DNA from: Rhodococcus sp. SMB37
GTDB lineage: Bacteria > Actinomycetota > Actinomycetes > Mycobacteriales > Mycobacteriaceae
Reading direction: 5' to 3'
Length of the DNA: 64,000 bases
Assembly: GCF_004345605.1 (NCBI RefSeq)
Contig: NZ_SLVY01000010.1
Span: 162,783-226,782, forward strand
The first letter of the stretch is position 1, and each line of letters begins with the position of its first letter. Below the pieces are notes generated by a model. It was not told where the DNA came from. It did not search any database and saw only the letters and a list, made by a program, of their open reading frames with translations. Shown here piece by piece: positions 1 to 8,299 of this stretch. The position numbers were made by a program, and so were the translations under genes.

Positions 1-2
1 TG

Positions 3-115
3 GACACCACCCGGCCGGTCGCAGCCTGGATGAAGGAAGTCGAGGCCAACCTCGCTGCAAAGGCAGCTGAGGCAGCCGCAGGCGCGGAGCAGGAAAATGC
101 AGCCCCTCAGGTGTA
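3..115 (+). CDS. C-terminal fragment of an unidentified protein, cut by the window edge
   Basis: An open frame enters from the left edge and ends at the TAG at 113-115. The visible 37 residues run from Asp-Thr-Thr through an Ala/Glu-rich helical stretch to a short tail ending Pro-Gln-Val. No motif is visible. An extended helix is a common C-terminus in flavoprotein oxygenases and dehydrogenases, but that is too little for a family call. Confidence 0.45.
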
Positions 116-413
116 GCGACTGCATGGCGCAGGTGCTGGTGAAGAAGAACAGCTGGGAACACACCGAGATCCAGTGGGATCAGCAGTCGCGTCAGCAGTG
201 TCACCGGTCTCGCGGTGGGTTCGGGGCCGGGACGGATTCGTCCCGGCGCCCGGGCGCGCCGCGGCCGACGTGCCCGTCGATGGTCGCCACCATCACTCGC
301 GCCGCGGCCGAGGGGCTGATCGACGTCGTCGACGACGCGCCGGTTCCGGCCCCGATCGTCCAATAGTCTCTGTGGCCGGATGACCGGCGCCACAACACTT
401 TCGAAGGATATTG
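116..413. other. Intergenic stretch without a supported gene
   Basis: About 300 bases lie between the fragment at the window edge and the SDR gene. Short overlapping frames exist here, but their composition is Arg/Pro-rich and they have no convincing start. The only recognisable signal is the ribosome binding site GAAGGA at 402-407 in front of the SDR start. Confidence 0.4.
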
Positions 414-1217
414 ATGAACGCCACCCTTTCGATCGATCGCGCTCGGTACGGACAGTGGGCGGTGATCGCCGGTGGTTCCGAGGGCGTCGGCGCGGCCTTT
501 GCCGACGAACTCGCCCGCGCGGGATTCGACCTGCTGCTCATTGCCCGCAAGCCGGAACCCCTCGAGGCGACCGCGGCAAAGGTGCGTGTGCACGGCGGTG
601 AAGTGCGCACGCTCTCTCTGGATCTGCTCACGGCCGACGCCGTCGAGACGATCCGGTCGGCGACCGCCGACCTCGAGGTGGGCCTGTTCATCTTCAATGC
701 CGGAGCCAACAGTTACGGCCACGAATTCGTCACCGGCGACCTCGACGGCTTCCGCGGCGTGATCGAACTGAACGTGCACCGTCAGATCGAACTGTCGCAC
801 CTGTTCGGGTCGCGGATGAAGGAGATGGGTCGCGGCGGCATCATGCTGCTCGGGTCGCTTGCCGGATACATGGGTTCGGAACACCAGAGCATCTACGCCG
901 CGTCGAAGGCATTCAGCCGGGTCTTCGCGGAAAGCCTGTGGATCGAACTCGAGCCGTACAACGTGCACGTGGTCGAGCTGATCCTGGGAGTCACCCGCAC
1001 ACCCGCGATGGAGCGTGCAGGCCTGAACTTCGATGTGCCGGGCATGTTGGTGTCGGAGCCGGAGGACGTGGCCCGCGAGGGCCTCGAGCATCTGGCGGAC
1101 GGCCCGGTGTGGGTTGCCGGCGGTAACTACGAGGCAGCGATCAAGCGCAGCGGCTTCCCGCGCGACAAGATGGTGCAGGGTGCCGCGAAGGCGATGCGGG
1201 CACTGCTGAACCGCTAG
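414..1217 (+). CDS. Short-chain dehydrogenase/reductase (SDR)
   Basis: This is a classical NAD(P)-dependent oxidoreductase of about 267 residues. The Rossmann glycine motif AGGSEGVG lies near residue 20, an NAG motif (FNAGAN) near 95, and the catalytic Tyr-x-x-x-Lys as YAASK near 160. The ATG at 414 is preferred over the TTG at 411 because GAAGGA at 402-407 gives normal spacing. No operon partner is next to it: the next gene runs convergently. The substrate is not evident; a hydroxy-lipid or steroid is possible from the wider context. Family confidence is high, function low. Confidence 0.85.
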   Translation: MNATLSIDRARYGQWAVIAGGSEGVGAAFADELARAGFDLLLIARKPEPLEATAAKVRVHGGEVRTLSLDLLTADAVETIRSATADLEVGLFIFNAGANSYGHEFVTGDLDGFRGVIELNVHRQIELSHLFGSRMKEMGRGGIMLLGSLAGYMGSEHQSIYAASKAFSRVFAESLWIELEPYNVHVVELILGVTRTPAMERAGLNFDVPGMLVSEPEDVAREGLEHLADGPVWVAGGNYEAAIKRSGFPRDKMVQGAAKAMRALLNR

Positions 1218-1370
1218 ACTCCAGAATCGGTCGCGCTGACCATCACGCCCGTTGTGTGGGCGTCGGCGTGGCGAGCAGCGTCCTCAACGCCACACATCCA
1301 CTGATCCGATCACCCAATCGAAACTAGTGGATCGCGGGCGGAGAACAACGATTTACTTCACCGCCCGCGA

Positions 1371-2015
1371 TCACCGTTCAGCGGTTCCAGCCGTTTCGAC
1401 CTGCCGAGTGTTTCCGGTGTCCTCGCGTGCACGACGCAGTGCCGCGTACATCGCAGAGCGGGAGAGCCCGCTGATCTCGCAGAGCTGCGCGGCGCTGTAG
1501 TGACCGGATTCGTAGTCGTCGAGCAGTCGTTTGTGTTGCAGAGCCGAGAGTTTCGGCTGCTTACCTTTGAGTCGGCCGGCCTTCTTCGCTTCGGCCATTC
1601 CTTCCTTCGTCCTAGCCCTGATCAAGTCGGACTCGAACTCGGCCATCAATGCGAGCATGCCGAAGAAGAGCTTGCCGGTCGGATCCTTGGGGTCATGGAT
1701 CGACCCGCCGATGCTCAACCGGGTACCTTTCGCCTCGAGTTCGTCGGCGATGGCACGCAGATCGACGGCAGAGCGACCCAACCGGTCGAGTTTCGCCACG
1801 ACCAACGTGTCACCGGTGCGGCACGCGGCCAGTGCTTCGCGCAGGCCGGGTCGTAGGCGGTTGCGTCCGGTGCAGCCCTTGTCGGTGTAGATCCGGTCCG
1901 GTTCGACGCCGAGGCGTTTGAGCGCTGTGCGCTGCGCTCGCAGATCTTGGCCTTGAGTGGAGCATCGGGCGTACCCGATGAGGATTTCGGTCACCAGGCG
2001 ACGATAGTCCGTCAT
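1371..2015 (-). CDS. Orphan serine recombinase (resolvase/invertase type)
   Basis: A small serine recombinase of about 214 residues. The catalytic domain starts with the YARCS motif, which carries the nucleophilic serine, and continues with the conserved KLDRLGRS segment near residue 75. The Glu-Phe-Glu-Ser-Asp-Leu segment and an Arg-rich hinge follow. The C-terminus has a short helix-turn-helix (around GLSRSAMYAAL). Such proteins resolve Tn3-type cointegrates or invert DNA. No transposase accompanies it, so it is either a remnant or an autonomous site-specific recombinase. The direct repeats flanking the neighbouring GNAT gene could be its sites, which is inference. A GTG start a few codons in is possible. 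Confidence 0.88.
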   Translation of the reverse strand: MTDYRRLVTEILIGYARCSTQGQDLRAQRTALKRLGVEPDRIYTDKGCTGRNRLRPGLREALAACRTGDTLVVAKLDRLGRSAVDLRAIADELEAKGTRLSIGGSIHDPKDPTGKLFFGMLALMAEFESDLIRARTKEGMAEAKKAGRLKGKQPKLSALQHKRLLDDYESGHYSAAQLCEISGLSRSAMYAALRRAREDTGNTRQVETAGTAER

Positions 2016-2122
2016 AGGTCACCTATCCCGGACCGACATGCAGGACGGTTAACCAGCGCACCCTTCGAGGCTGTGATCGGGGGCGGGATTCGGGGGCGGG
2101 GCCGTTTTCGGGTGTGCTGGTA

Positions 2123-2142
2123 GAGGATCGTCAAACAGGACA
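2123..2142 (+). repeat. Direct repeat, left copy, flanking the GNAT gene
   Basis: The 20-base sequence GAGGATCGTCAAACAGGACA is almost repeated in the same orientation at 2754-2774, with one inserted C and one G-to-C change. The pair brackets the GNAT gene exactly. Such a pair can mark a mobilised cassette or a duplicated intergenic segment. Confidence 0.6.
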
Positions 2143-2215
2143 CCTTGGCGCCGCGCCGAAAGCTGCAGGCGACCGAGCGACGACAATGTGGACGATGCGA
2201 ACGGAAGGGGGCGGG

Positions 2216-2755
2216 ATGAAGGAGAGTCGTTGGACGATCCTGACTACTGATCGGGTGAGGATCACGACGTGGCTCGCTTCAGATCTGCAGGATCTGGCGG
2301 TGTTGCACGCCGACCCGCTCACGATGCGGTTCATCGGGCATGGGCGTCCCGAAACCGTCGACGAAGCACGGGCGAGGATTGCCGAATACCGTGACGAGCA
2401 ACGGGTTCGAGGTTGGACCAAATGCCGTGTGGCGAACCGTGATGGCGACATGATCGGTCGTGCCGGCTTCGGCGAAAGTAGCGCGGGTCGTGAGTTGGCG
2501 TATGCCCTGCGCCCAGACCAGTGGAATCGTGGCCTCGCCACGGAGATCGCATCAGGCCTGGTCCGCTGGCACATCGAACATCCGACAGTCGACCAGTCGT
2601 CGAACGGCCTCTGCGCGCACGTCGAGGCCGGGAACCATGCGAGCGTGCGGGTACTCGAGAAGGCAGGTTTCCACTTCGTGGATAAGCGCTTCTACAAGGG
2701 CGCCACCTGCGACTACTTTGAGTGTTCGGCCGCAGCCGGGGCGTGCACCATTTGA
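2216..2755 (+). CDS. GNAT-family N-acetyltransferase (RimJ/RimL-like)
   Basis: An acetyl-CoA-dependent acetyltransferase of about 179 residues. The N-terminal strand TTDRVRITTW, a central ELAYALRPDQWNRGLATE segment carrying the acetyl-CoA loop, and a C-terminal VLEKAGF motif are typical of the RimJ/RimL ribosomal-protein or small-molecule branch. The ATG at 2216 is chosen because GGAAGGGGG at 2203-2211 precedes it; the frame stays open further upstream without a binding site. The gene lies beside a serine recombinase and between near-identical direct repeats, suggesting an acquired cassette. The substrate is unknown. Confidence 0.85.
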   Translation: MKESRWTILTTDRVRITTWLASDLQDLAVLHADPLTMRFIGHGRPETVDEARARIAEYRDEQRVRGWTKCRVANRDGDMIGRAGFGESSAGRELAYALRPDQWNRGLATEIASGLVRWHIEHPTVDQSSNGLCAHVEAGNHASVRVLEKAGFHFVDKRFYKGATCDYFECSAAAGACTI

Positions 2756-2774
2756 GGATCCGTCAAACAGCACA
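2754..2774 (+). repeat. Direct repeat, right copy, flanking the GNAT gene
   Basis: This is the same-orientation near copy of 2123-2142. It begins at the last base pair of the GNAT coding frame, so the repeat overlaps the stop region. Confidence 0.6.
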
Positions 2775-2882
2775 TTTTCTGTGCCGTGTCGGGAGCCCTC
2801 ACTTCGCCGAGCGACAATTCGGGTCTGTCGCCGACGAGAATCAGGGAACCGACGCCCCCAGTCGGGCGACCTGCCACATTTG

Positions 2883-3164
2883 TCAGCCAAGAATGAAGGC
2901 AGCAGAAAAGGCCAGAAGCAGCGCCATCAACATGCCAGCTACGAACGACCACGCCCCCGTTCGCAGCCGAGCATTGATTCGCGGAACCCCCCACAAGACC
3001 GCTACAGCAACAGCGGCCGGAACGCCAATACCGAGAAGCCAGGACTGCCCGTCGTTTTCGTAAACTAGTCCAGATAGAGCCAATACCGACATTAGCAGCA
3101 TCCATACCAACGCACCCAGAACGCCGCCAACCAAAAATTGCACTATCCGTTCCACAATTCTCAT
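2883..3164 (-). CDS. Small membrane protein of unknown function
   Basis: About 93 residues with three hydrophobic segments: a Val/Leu/Ala-rich helix after the first ten residues, a second around LLGIGVPAAVAVAVLW, and a third near the C-terminus ending in FILG. A short basic loop (INARLRTGAW) separates the last two, and no family motif is visible. The ATG at 3164 is used; an in-frame GTG at 3212 would add 16 residues and would start 12 bases after the stop of the lipoprotein gene upstream, implying co-transcription. The region is less GC-rich than the surrounding DNA. Confidence 0.6.
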   Translation of the reverse strand: MRIVERIVQFLVGGVLGALVWMLLMSVLALSGLVYENDGQSWLLGIGVPAAVAVAVLWGVPRINARLRTGAWSFVAGMLMALLLAFSAAFILG

Positions 3165-3224
3165 ATTTTTTGCACGCTCTACCAACGCCCCCCGAGAAAC
3201 AGCCGTGACCACACGGACCCACGG

Positions 3225-4406
3225 CTAAATATTGTCGACATCGGAGACAGTGTACTGCGTCTTACCACTGAGAGTGTCCGACCCTGCAATTTCGTTAAGC
3301 CACGGCAATTCAATTGCATCCAGAGTCTGGTTTCCACTAATTAGGTCAAACTCCGCATAAAATGGACTATTCCCGAAATCAAGAAAGGAAACCTTATCCC
3401 CCTCAACGGAAACACGAACCCTGTCATGCCATTCAGGAATAATCCATTTGCGTTCCACCCCAGATGATCCTTCGAGGGCCGATGACATAACCTCACCATC
3501 TCCTGTTATCCAATATAACCTGTCCCCGATAATAGAAAGAGAAGATCTTTCGGTTACCCAAGTATGCCCGGACATATCAAGAGGCCTTTCCGATCGGACA
3601 CCAGTCTCGGTGTCGATCTGAACCAGCGTAAGGTCACCGCTTCCATCACTGGATATAGCATCTTCCCATATATATAGGGACACAAATTTTTTCCCATCAG
3701 AAGTGCATGCACCTGTAGGCGTAATACTGGAGAAATAACTCGGGTACTTCCACTCTGCTCGAACAGTCGGGAATCCAGATCCATCCAGTTCGTATAGATA
3801 ATTATCTTCCGGATTTCCGGTCGAACCGATGTACGATTCACGCACCAGCGCAAAATTTCGATCACCGCAGTAGACGGAAGAGAAAACCATCCCTGGAACG
3901 CTCCCTGTCTTCAGGGATCCATCTGCTGAGACGGAAGCGAATCTGTTTACGTATCGTCCATTGGAAATTCCGCTATTGAACCATATCGTAACCGCTCCAG
4001 AACTGGGGGCGTTCGCCACGGATTGAACAATTGACTCCCTTTCGATCGGAAATTCATTCGAGGAATTTTCGGTCAAAATGGACACTCTGTCACCGAATGG
4101 AACAACTGCACTACGGCCCGAGATGGACGCCTGTAGAGAATGGATGGATTGTCCCTCTGATCTTCCCACTATTTCACCGTTCGAATCAAAGGCAAATACC
4201 ATTGAGTTGTCAATTTCGTCAATAGATTCCACCCCTCTTGGCGAAATTGACACGATACCTACTGATTCCGTAGGGATGGTACGGGAGTTAGGTTCTCCGC
4301 TTTGATCCTGTGGAGCGCATGAAACAGCAGAAAAAATCGAAATTGCGATCAACGCATTGATACGCGATCGGAGGGACTTCACCTTTGGTTTCATAACAGC
4401 TTTCAT
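3225..4406 (-). CDS. Low-GC secreted lipoprotein, possible beta-propeller
   Basis: About 393 residues. A basic N-region and hydrophobic core end in a lipobox (Ala-Val-Ser-Cys, Cys near residue 30), so the mature protein should be lipid-anchored outside the membrane. The rest is rich in short beta-strand-like segments with repeated Ser/Asp-Gly turns and a few aromatic residues, in keeping with a propeller-like or sensor-type extracellular domain; this fold is inferred only. Codon use is clearly more AT-rich than the neighbours, which suggests recent transfer. ATGs at 4406 and 4394 both fit; 4406 has GGAG upstream, but that site lies inside the hairpin at 4412-4449. Confidence 0.75.
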   Translation of the reverse strand: MKAVMKPKVKSLRSRINALIAISIFSAVSCAPQDQSGEPNSRTIPTESVGIVSISPRGVESIDEIDNSMVFAFDSNGEIVGRSEGQSIHSLQASISGRSAVVPFGDRVSILTENSSNEFPIERESIVQSVANAPSSGAVTIWFNSGISNGRYVNRFASVSADGSLKTGSVPGMVFSSVYCGDRNFALVRESYIGSTGNPEDNYLYELDGSGFPTVRAEWKYPSYFSSITPTGACTSDGKKFVSLYIWEDAISSDGSGDLTLVQIDTETGVRSERPLDMSGHTWVTERSSLSIIGDRLYWITGDGEVMSSALEGSSGVERKWIIPEWHDRVRVSVEGDKVSFLDFGNSPFYAEFDLISGNQTLDAIELPWLNEIAGSDTLSGKTQYTVSDVDNI

Positions 4407-4411
4407 CGCCA

Positions 4412-4449
4412 GGTCGGCTCCGCAATCTTGGAAAATTGCGGAGCCGACC
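4412..4449 (-). terminator. Perfect 15-bp hairpin between two minus-strand genes
   Basis: Bases 4412-4426 are the exact reverse complement of 4435-4449, with an 8-base loop. In the direction of transcription it follows the LGFP protease-like gene by eight bases and ends just before the lipoprotein start, so it may terminate the first gene. There is no clean T-run on that strand, and the GGAG that would serve as the lipoprotein ribosome binding site is inside the stem. Attenuation or start-site masking is therefore an alternative. Confidence 0.65.
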
Positions 4450-4457
4450 AATTTTGG

Positions 4458-6503
4458 TCAGGGGTAGTACGGGGTGACGTGTTCGGAGGTGAATATCTCC
4501 AACGGGTAAACACCATAGCTAGGATCGGCCCACCAGTGGCTGAGATCGATGGTGTCGTTGGAAGCATCCATGTACGCCGCCCAGATCAGTTGAGAGCAGT
4601 TGTACTGATCGTCGTTGATCTGTTTAGACCACGCGAAGTTGTTATTGTAACTCTTACCGACCTTCGACAAGGCAAAGTTGACTGCGGCCTGCCGTGTCGA
4701 CGAGTCGGTATTCACCCAGCCAAGCTGTGGATTTCGGACCCTCCGCGGTTCTCCGTCATCGGCTGTCGGATTAAAAATCTCGTGGACTCCAGCGCTATTG
4801 TTCGATTCGACGGACGACTGGGGAGATGTAAAGAGACCGTTGTGCCCATGATTAACCCATCGTGCACCGATGAATTCCGGATTGCTATCCGAATAGAAGA
4901 AATCTCCGTACCCTCGGGCATCTGGAAGAAGTTCCCAATCGTCCTCAGTGGGCCAGTCACCACTCACTTCAACGTATTCCTGGGCGTGAGCCAAAGAGTT
5001 TGACAACAGTTCTGCAGCGGATATGGAAGCCTGACCAGCTGCGGCGATTGCCAGGTCGATCATCTGCTGGGCGGTCGTGCCAGGATTTCTCAGCGCCAAC
5101 TCGATAGCAGTCTGACCAGGCGCCGTGAGTACTCCGGTTTGAAACGGCTGCGAAAGATGAACTCCATCGTCGCTTTGATCCCCGATCGGATAGCCATGGC
5201 CGCTCTGCTCATGTCCTGCTGTCGACCACTGATCCAAGATGGCGCCCGTGACCGGCCATGCTCCGGTAGTGGGGTGCCAGTAGATGACACCACGCTCGAA
5301 CCGGCTCATCCGCCCCTGCCCATCCGGCAGATCCAGCGGGTCCTGAATCGGATAGCCAAGCAAACTACCAGGCGTTTCGGCCCCGACGGTGTTCCACTTG
5401 TCCCGGATCAGACCGTTGCGGATCGCAGAACCGATCGCATTCTGGAACGCCACGTAGATCGCGCCACGCTGGAACTCCTGACGACGCCCCACACCATCGG
5501 CGTGCACGATCTCATCCGTCGTCGGATACCCGAGCATCCCGGTGGCCGCTTCGTAACCGAGGATGCCCCACCGGTTCAAGAAGCTGTTGACCACCGGATG
5601 CGCACCCGTGGCCGCAGACCAGTAAATAGGCCCATTCAAAAACGTTACCCGTTCGCCGGTATTCCCGGGATTGATAATGTTTCCGCTGGTCGGGTACGTC
5701 AAAAAGCTCGCCGGACCACCGAGGGAATTGTACTTGTCGCGGATCGCTCCGCACACCTGGAACGGCGACGGCCAATAGGTTTGGCAGGTCACCGCCGCAA
5801 TCGACATGCGTGACAGTGCGGAGCGTTCCTGCGCCTCCATCATCTCGGCCTTGTCGGCGTCTTCCTTGGTGAACGGCGCCGGGATCTCCTCCCGGTCGGA
5901 GCGCATCTGACCGGGCACGATCTCGGATTTCGGGTTCTGGGTCGGCGCCCAATCCAGGTCCGGCTCGGCGGTCTTCGACGACAGTTCCGGATCTTCCGGG
6001 GTGACCGGTTGATCGGCGGCCGGTGCGGCCGGCAGCAGCTCCGCCGGTAGCGGCGCGAGGTTCTCCTCGACCGGCGCGGCTTGCTCCAGCGTGGGTGCCG
6101 TCTCGGGTGCTGCGGGCGCGGGGACTGTGTCGGAGGCCGGTGTCGGCTCCGGTGTCACGGGTTCGGGTACTGCTGTGTCGGTGACGCATTCCACCGGGAC
6201 CGCGAGAGGTGTCGTTGTGGTGGTGGTCGGTGGCGACGTCGTGGTCGTGGTGGTCGGTGGTGTGGTGGTGGGCACCGCGCACGGATCCACCACGGTGGTC
6301 TCGGCCGGTTCCTCGAGCGGCACCAGCTCCGGTGCGGCCGGGGTTGTCGTGGTCACCGGTGCGGTCGGGGTCGTCTCGACCGGCTGAGCGAAGGCTGCCG
6401 ATCCCCCGGCGGCAACCATCAACACCGTGGTGCCCGCGACCAGGCATCGGCGTAGCCATCTGTGTCGGGACATGACGGAGCCACCTGTGGTGTGCGAATC
6501 CAT
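4458..6503 (-). CDS. Secreted LGFP-repeat protein with C-terminal NlpC/P60-like domain
   Basis: A cell-wall protein of 681 residues. A signal peptide (Arg-rich start, hydrophobic core, AFAQ cleavage region) is followed by a Thr/Pro/Glu-rich spacer of about 150 residues that would cross the wall. Four LGFP-type repeats follow (LGGPASFLTYP, LGYPTTDE, LGYPIQD, HGYPIGD), which in mycolata link proteins to the arabinogalactan/mycolate layer. The last 170 residues contain a His-Gly-His-x-Gly strand followed later by YNCSQLIW. This order (His before Cys) fits a circularly permuted NlpC/P60 or YiiX-type fold. The ATG at 6473 (MSRHRW) is an alternative start giving a more classical signal peptide. Confidence 0.85.
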   Translation of the reverse strand: MDSHTTGGSVMSRHRWLRRCLVAGTTVLMVAAGGSAAFAQPVETTPTAPVTTTTPAAPELVPLEEPAETTVVDPCAVPTTTPPTTTTTTSPPTTTTTTPLAVPVECVTDTAVPEPVTPEPTPASDTVPAPAAPETAPTLEQAAPVEENLAPLPAELLPAAPAADQPVTPEDPELSSKTAEPDLDWAPTQNPKSEIVPGQMRSDREEIPAPFTKEDADKAEMMEAQERSALSRMSIAAVTCQTYWPSPFQVCGAIRDKYNSLGGPASFLTYPTSGNIINPGNTGERVTFLNGPIYWSAATGAHPVVNSFLNRWGILGYEAATGMLGYPTTDEIVHADGVGRRQEFQRGAIYVAFQNAIGSAIRNGLIRDKWNTVGAETPGSLLGYPIQDPLDLPDGQGRMSRFERGVIYWHPTTGAWPVTGAILDQWSTAGHEQSGHGYPIGDQSDDGVHLSQPFQTGVLTAPGQTAIELALRNPGTTAQQMIDLAIAAAGQASISAAELLSNSLAHAQEYVEVSGDWPTEDDWELLPDARGYGDFFYSDSNPEFIGARWVNHGHNGLFTSPQSSVESNNSAGVHEIFNPTADDGEPRRVRNPQLGWVNTDSSTRQAAVNFALSKVGKSYNNNFAWSKQINDDQYNCSQLIWAAYMDASNDTIDLSHWWADPSYGVYPLEIFTSEHVTPYYP

Positions 6504-6751
6504 CTGTTACCTACTTCTCGTAGTCCGATAGGTACAGCGGTGGCGCCATCGCTTCATTGCAACTTAAACGGTTTCCCAAAAACCACAAACGCAACAGATA
6601 ACACTTTTGTCACAGATACCGTCTGACCTGTATTTTCCTGCAAACGGGTACCGGACTGGGCATTCGGTGCTAGACAGACAAGATCGTCTCCACCCGGAGA
6701 CGATCGGGCACCCTGCGGGGAGGCCCGCGAATTCATGTGCAGGAGTGCGTA
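6504..6751. promoter_or_regulatory. Divergent promoter region with a 10-bp inverted repeat
   Basis: The 248-bp gap between the two divergent LGFP genes is AT-rich in its first 110 bases (6540-6650), unusual here and suitable for promoters. At 6682-6691 and 6696-6705 lies a perfect inverted repeat, GATCGTCTCC-ACCC-GGAGACGATC. It could be a shared operator or a 5'-UTR hairpin of the plus-strand gene. AGGAG at 6741-6745 is the binding site of that gene. Confidence 0.5.
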
Positions 6752-7084
6752 ATGCGGGTGCGTAACGGCGTGACGAGCTCGATGATGCGGCGACGGATGA
6801 CCACCGGTATGGCCGCGGCAGGACTGGCGGTACTGTGCCTGACCGGCGGGGGTGTGGCCGCGGCCGCGCCGGTACAACCGGCGGCGGACTGCCAGACGTA
6901 TTGGCCGTCACCGTTCCAGGTGTGCGATCAGATCAAGGACCTGTACAACAGCCTCGGCGGGGCGGCGAGCCCGCTCGGGTTCCCGTCGTCGGCGGCGCAA
7001 CCATACGGCACCGATGGGCTACGTCAGACGTTCACCGGCGGCGCGATCATCTGGACACCGGGCACCGGCGCCTACATCGAATAA
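6752..7084 (+). CDS. Small secreted single-LGFP-repeat protein
   Basis: About 110 residues. It has a twin-basic signal peptide with an Ala/Gly/Leu core ending in VAAAAP. One LGFP module (CQTYWPSPFQVCDQIKDLYN, then LGFPSS) and a TFTGGAIIWTPGTGAY closing strand follow. The start at 6752 is set by AGGAG at 6741-6745. The module is close in sequence to the first LGFP repeat of the divergent 681-residue protein, down to the YWPSPFQVC segment, so the two are recent paralogues. It is probably a mycolate-envelope protein; there is no enzymatic domain. Confidence 0.8.
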   Translation: MRVRNGVTSSMMRRRMTTGMAAAGLAVLCLTGGGVAAAAPVQPAADCQTYWPSPFQVCDQIKDLYNSLGGAASPLGFPSSAAQPYGTDGLRQTFTGGAIIWTPGTGAYIE

Positions 7085-7124
7085 CCCCGACGGCTGCGGC
7101 GCGGGCAGGCACCGGACACCCGGA

Positions 7125-7651
7125 TCAGAAGTAGATCTGCCGGACATCATCGATCCGGGCCAGCTCGCCCGCGGCGGTGTCGGGGTCGCTGGCGGCCAGC
7201 CGCACCGCGGCCTGCGCGGTCTCGGCGAGCGGCCCCGCGACAAGCTCCTTGTCCTCACTCGCGTGGGAGATGAACACATCCCAGGTCTCGCCGTTGTCGT
7301 CCGGCCCCAGCGGGGACGCTCATGACGGATTCCGTCTAGGGACTGCAGTGGAACGGACTTCGCGGTAGGCAGCGGCGGGGGCTCCACCTCCACCGAATGC
7401 CGGACATCCGTGGCCTTAAGTCCCATGAGGTCGATTGATAAGTACCAACTTCCGGTGCGTGGAACGCGAATGCGGAACGGCACCTTCGTGACCAGGCCCC
7501 CACTGCAACGATGATCCCGACCGTTCTTGTAGGCGTTGAAGTTGGTGCTGTCCATGAGGCGGACATTGGCTGCCCTACTCAGGCGCACTACGACGGTGGA
7601 ACCCTTCTCAAGTCGGTTCCAGTGATACCGGTAGAACTTCGTTCCTGCCAC
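7125..7651 (-). pseudogene. Broken DUF1883-TIR gene
   Basis: The N-terminal 100 residues match the DUF1883 pattern: KFYRYHWNRLEKGSTVVVRL, RLMDSTNFNAYKNGR, then a RIRVPRTGSWYLSIDL strand. After about 7330 the frame loses meaning. In another frame from about 7300 the sequence WDVFISHASEDKELV appears, the first strand and loop of a TIR domain. That frame ends at 7125 after an unrelated Ala-rich tail, without the WxDExxL segment that carries the TIR catalytic glutamate. A stop lies between the two frames. In intact relatives DUF1883 and TIR form one protein, so this copy is frameshifted and truncated. The DUF1883 part may still be made. Confidence 0.7.
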
Positions 7652-7660
7652 GGCGCGACC

Positions 7661-8299
7661 TCACCCAACCTTCTCAAGGAGCCGGCGTAGACGCGTGGCG
7701 CCGCGGCCCGAGACTCCCACAGCCATAACGTAGGATGCTGCCTGCTCCGGGGTGAGGAGACCTGCCTGGACATGACGTACCAAATGATTGCGAGCGTGCG
7801 TTTTCTCATGCGGCCCGGTCCAGCCGTTGTTTCCACCGAAGAACACTGCGCGGTCAAGGTCCGCTATGACGTCGTCCGACAGGTTGCCAGCGCTGACGCT
7901 GCCGTCCAGCAGGTTGACCGCTCCGGTGCCCGCCGCCCACTCAGCAAGCGGGAAGCTCTCGGTCTCGACCACGGCGATCGAGTAACCGCGAGCGAGGTCG
8001 AGTGCGAGATTCAAGGTCCGCTCGTCCGGCACGTAGGCCAGCACCGGACCACGATCGAGTCGTTTCTTGCTCTGCGGCGTAGCCTGACCGCCCGCCTGAG
8101 CAATCTCTTCCAGATGCTCGATATTTCGAGCGTTCTGGAGGGTGTTGGTCACCAGGCGCGGCTGGACTCCTTCGGCTTCACTGCGCTCCCAGATCCAGTC
8201 GGCAGCAAGAGCTGCGGCCTCGTCCCACGGACGCCCGGGATCATCGTCGGGTACCCAGGCCGCGGCCTGCAGGTGAGGCGTTGGGTGTAGATCACCCAC
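7661..8299 (-). CDS. Uncharacterised protein upstream of the DUF1883-TIR gene
   Basis: A 212-residue soluble protein that I do not recognise. It begins at a GTG with a strong GAGGAGGT site and stops nine bases before the DUF1883 start, so the two form an operon. A Trp/Asp-rich N-terminus (WDEAAALAADWIWERSEAE) comes first. A central GPVLAYVPDERTLNLALDLA segment followed by YSIAVVETESF looks like an alternating beta/alpha unit. A C-terminal helical part (HARNHLVRHVQAGLLTPEQA) and a basic tail finish it. The context suggests a partner of a TIR effector or sensor, possibly in defence; this is inference from position only. Confidence 0.65.
   Translation of the reverse strand: MGDLHPTPHLQAAAWVPDDDPGRPWDEAAALAADWIWERSEAEGVQPRLVTNTLQNARNIEHLEEIAQAGGQATPQSKKRLDRGPVLAYVPDERTLNLALDLARGYSIAVVETESFPLAEWAAGTGAVNLLDGSVSAGNLSDDVIADLDRAVFFGGNNGWTGPHEKTHARNHLVRHVQAGLLTPEQAASYVMAVGVSGRGATRLRRLLEKVG

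Noticed and set aside
6081..6455. Plus-strand frames opposite the LGFP protein spacer
   Set aside because: They are Gly/Val/Arg-rich mirror images of the Thr/Pro-rich spacer codons and have no start signal.
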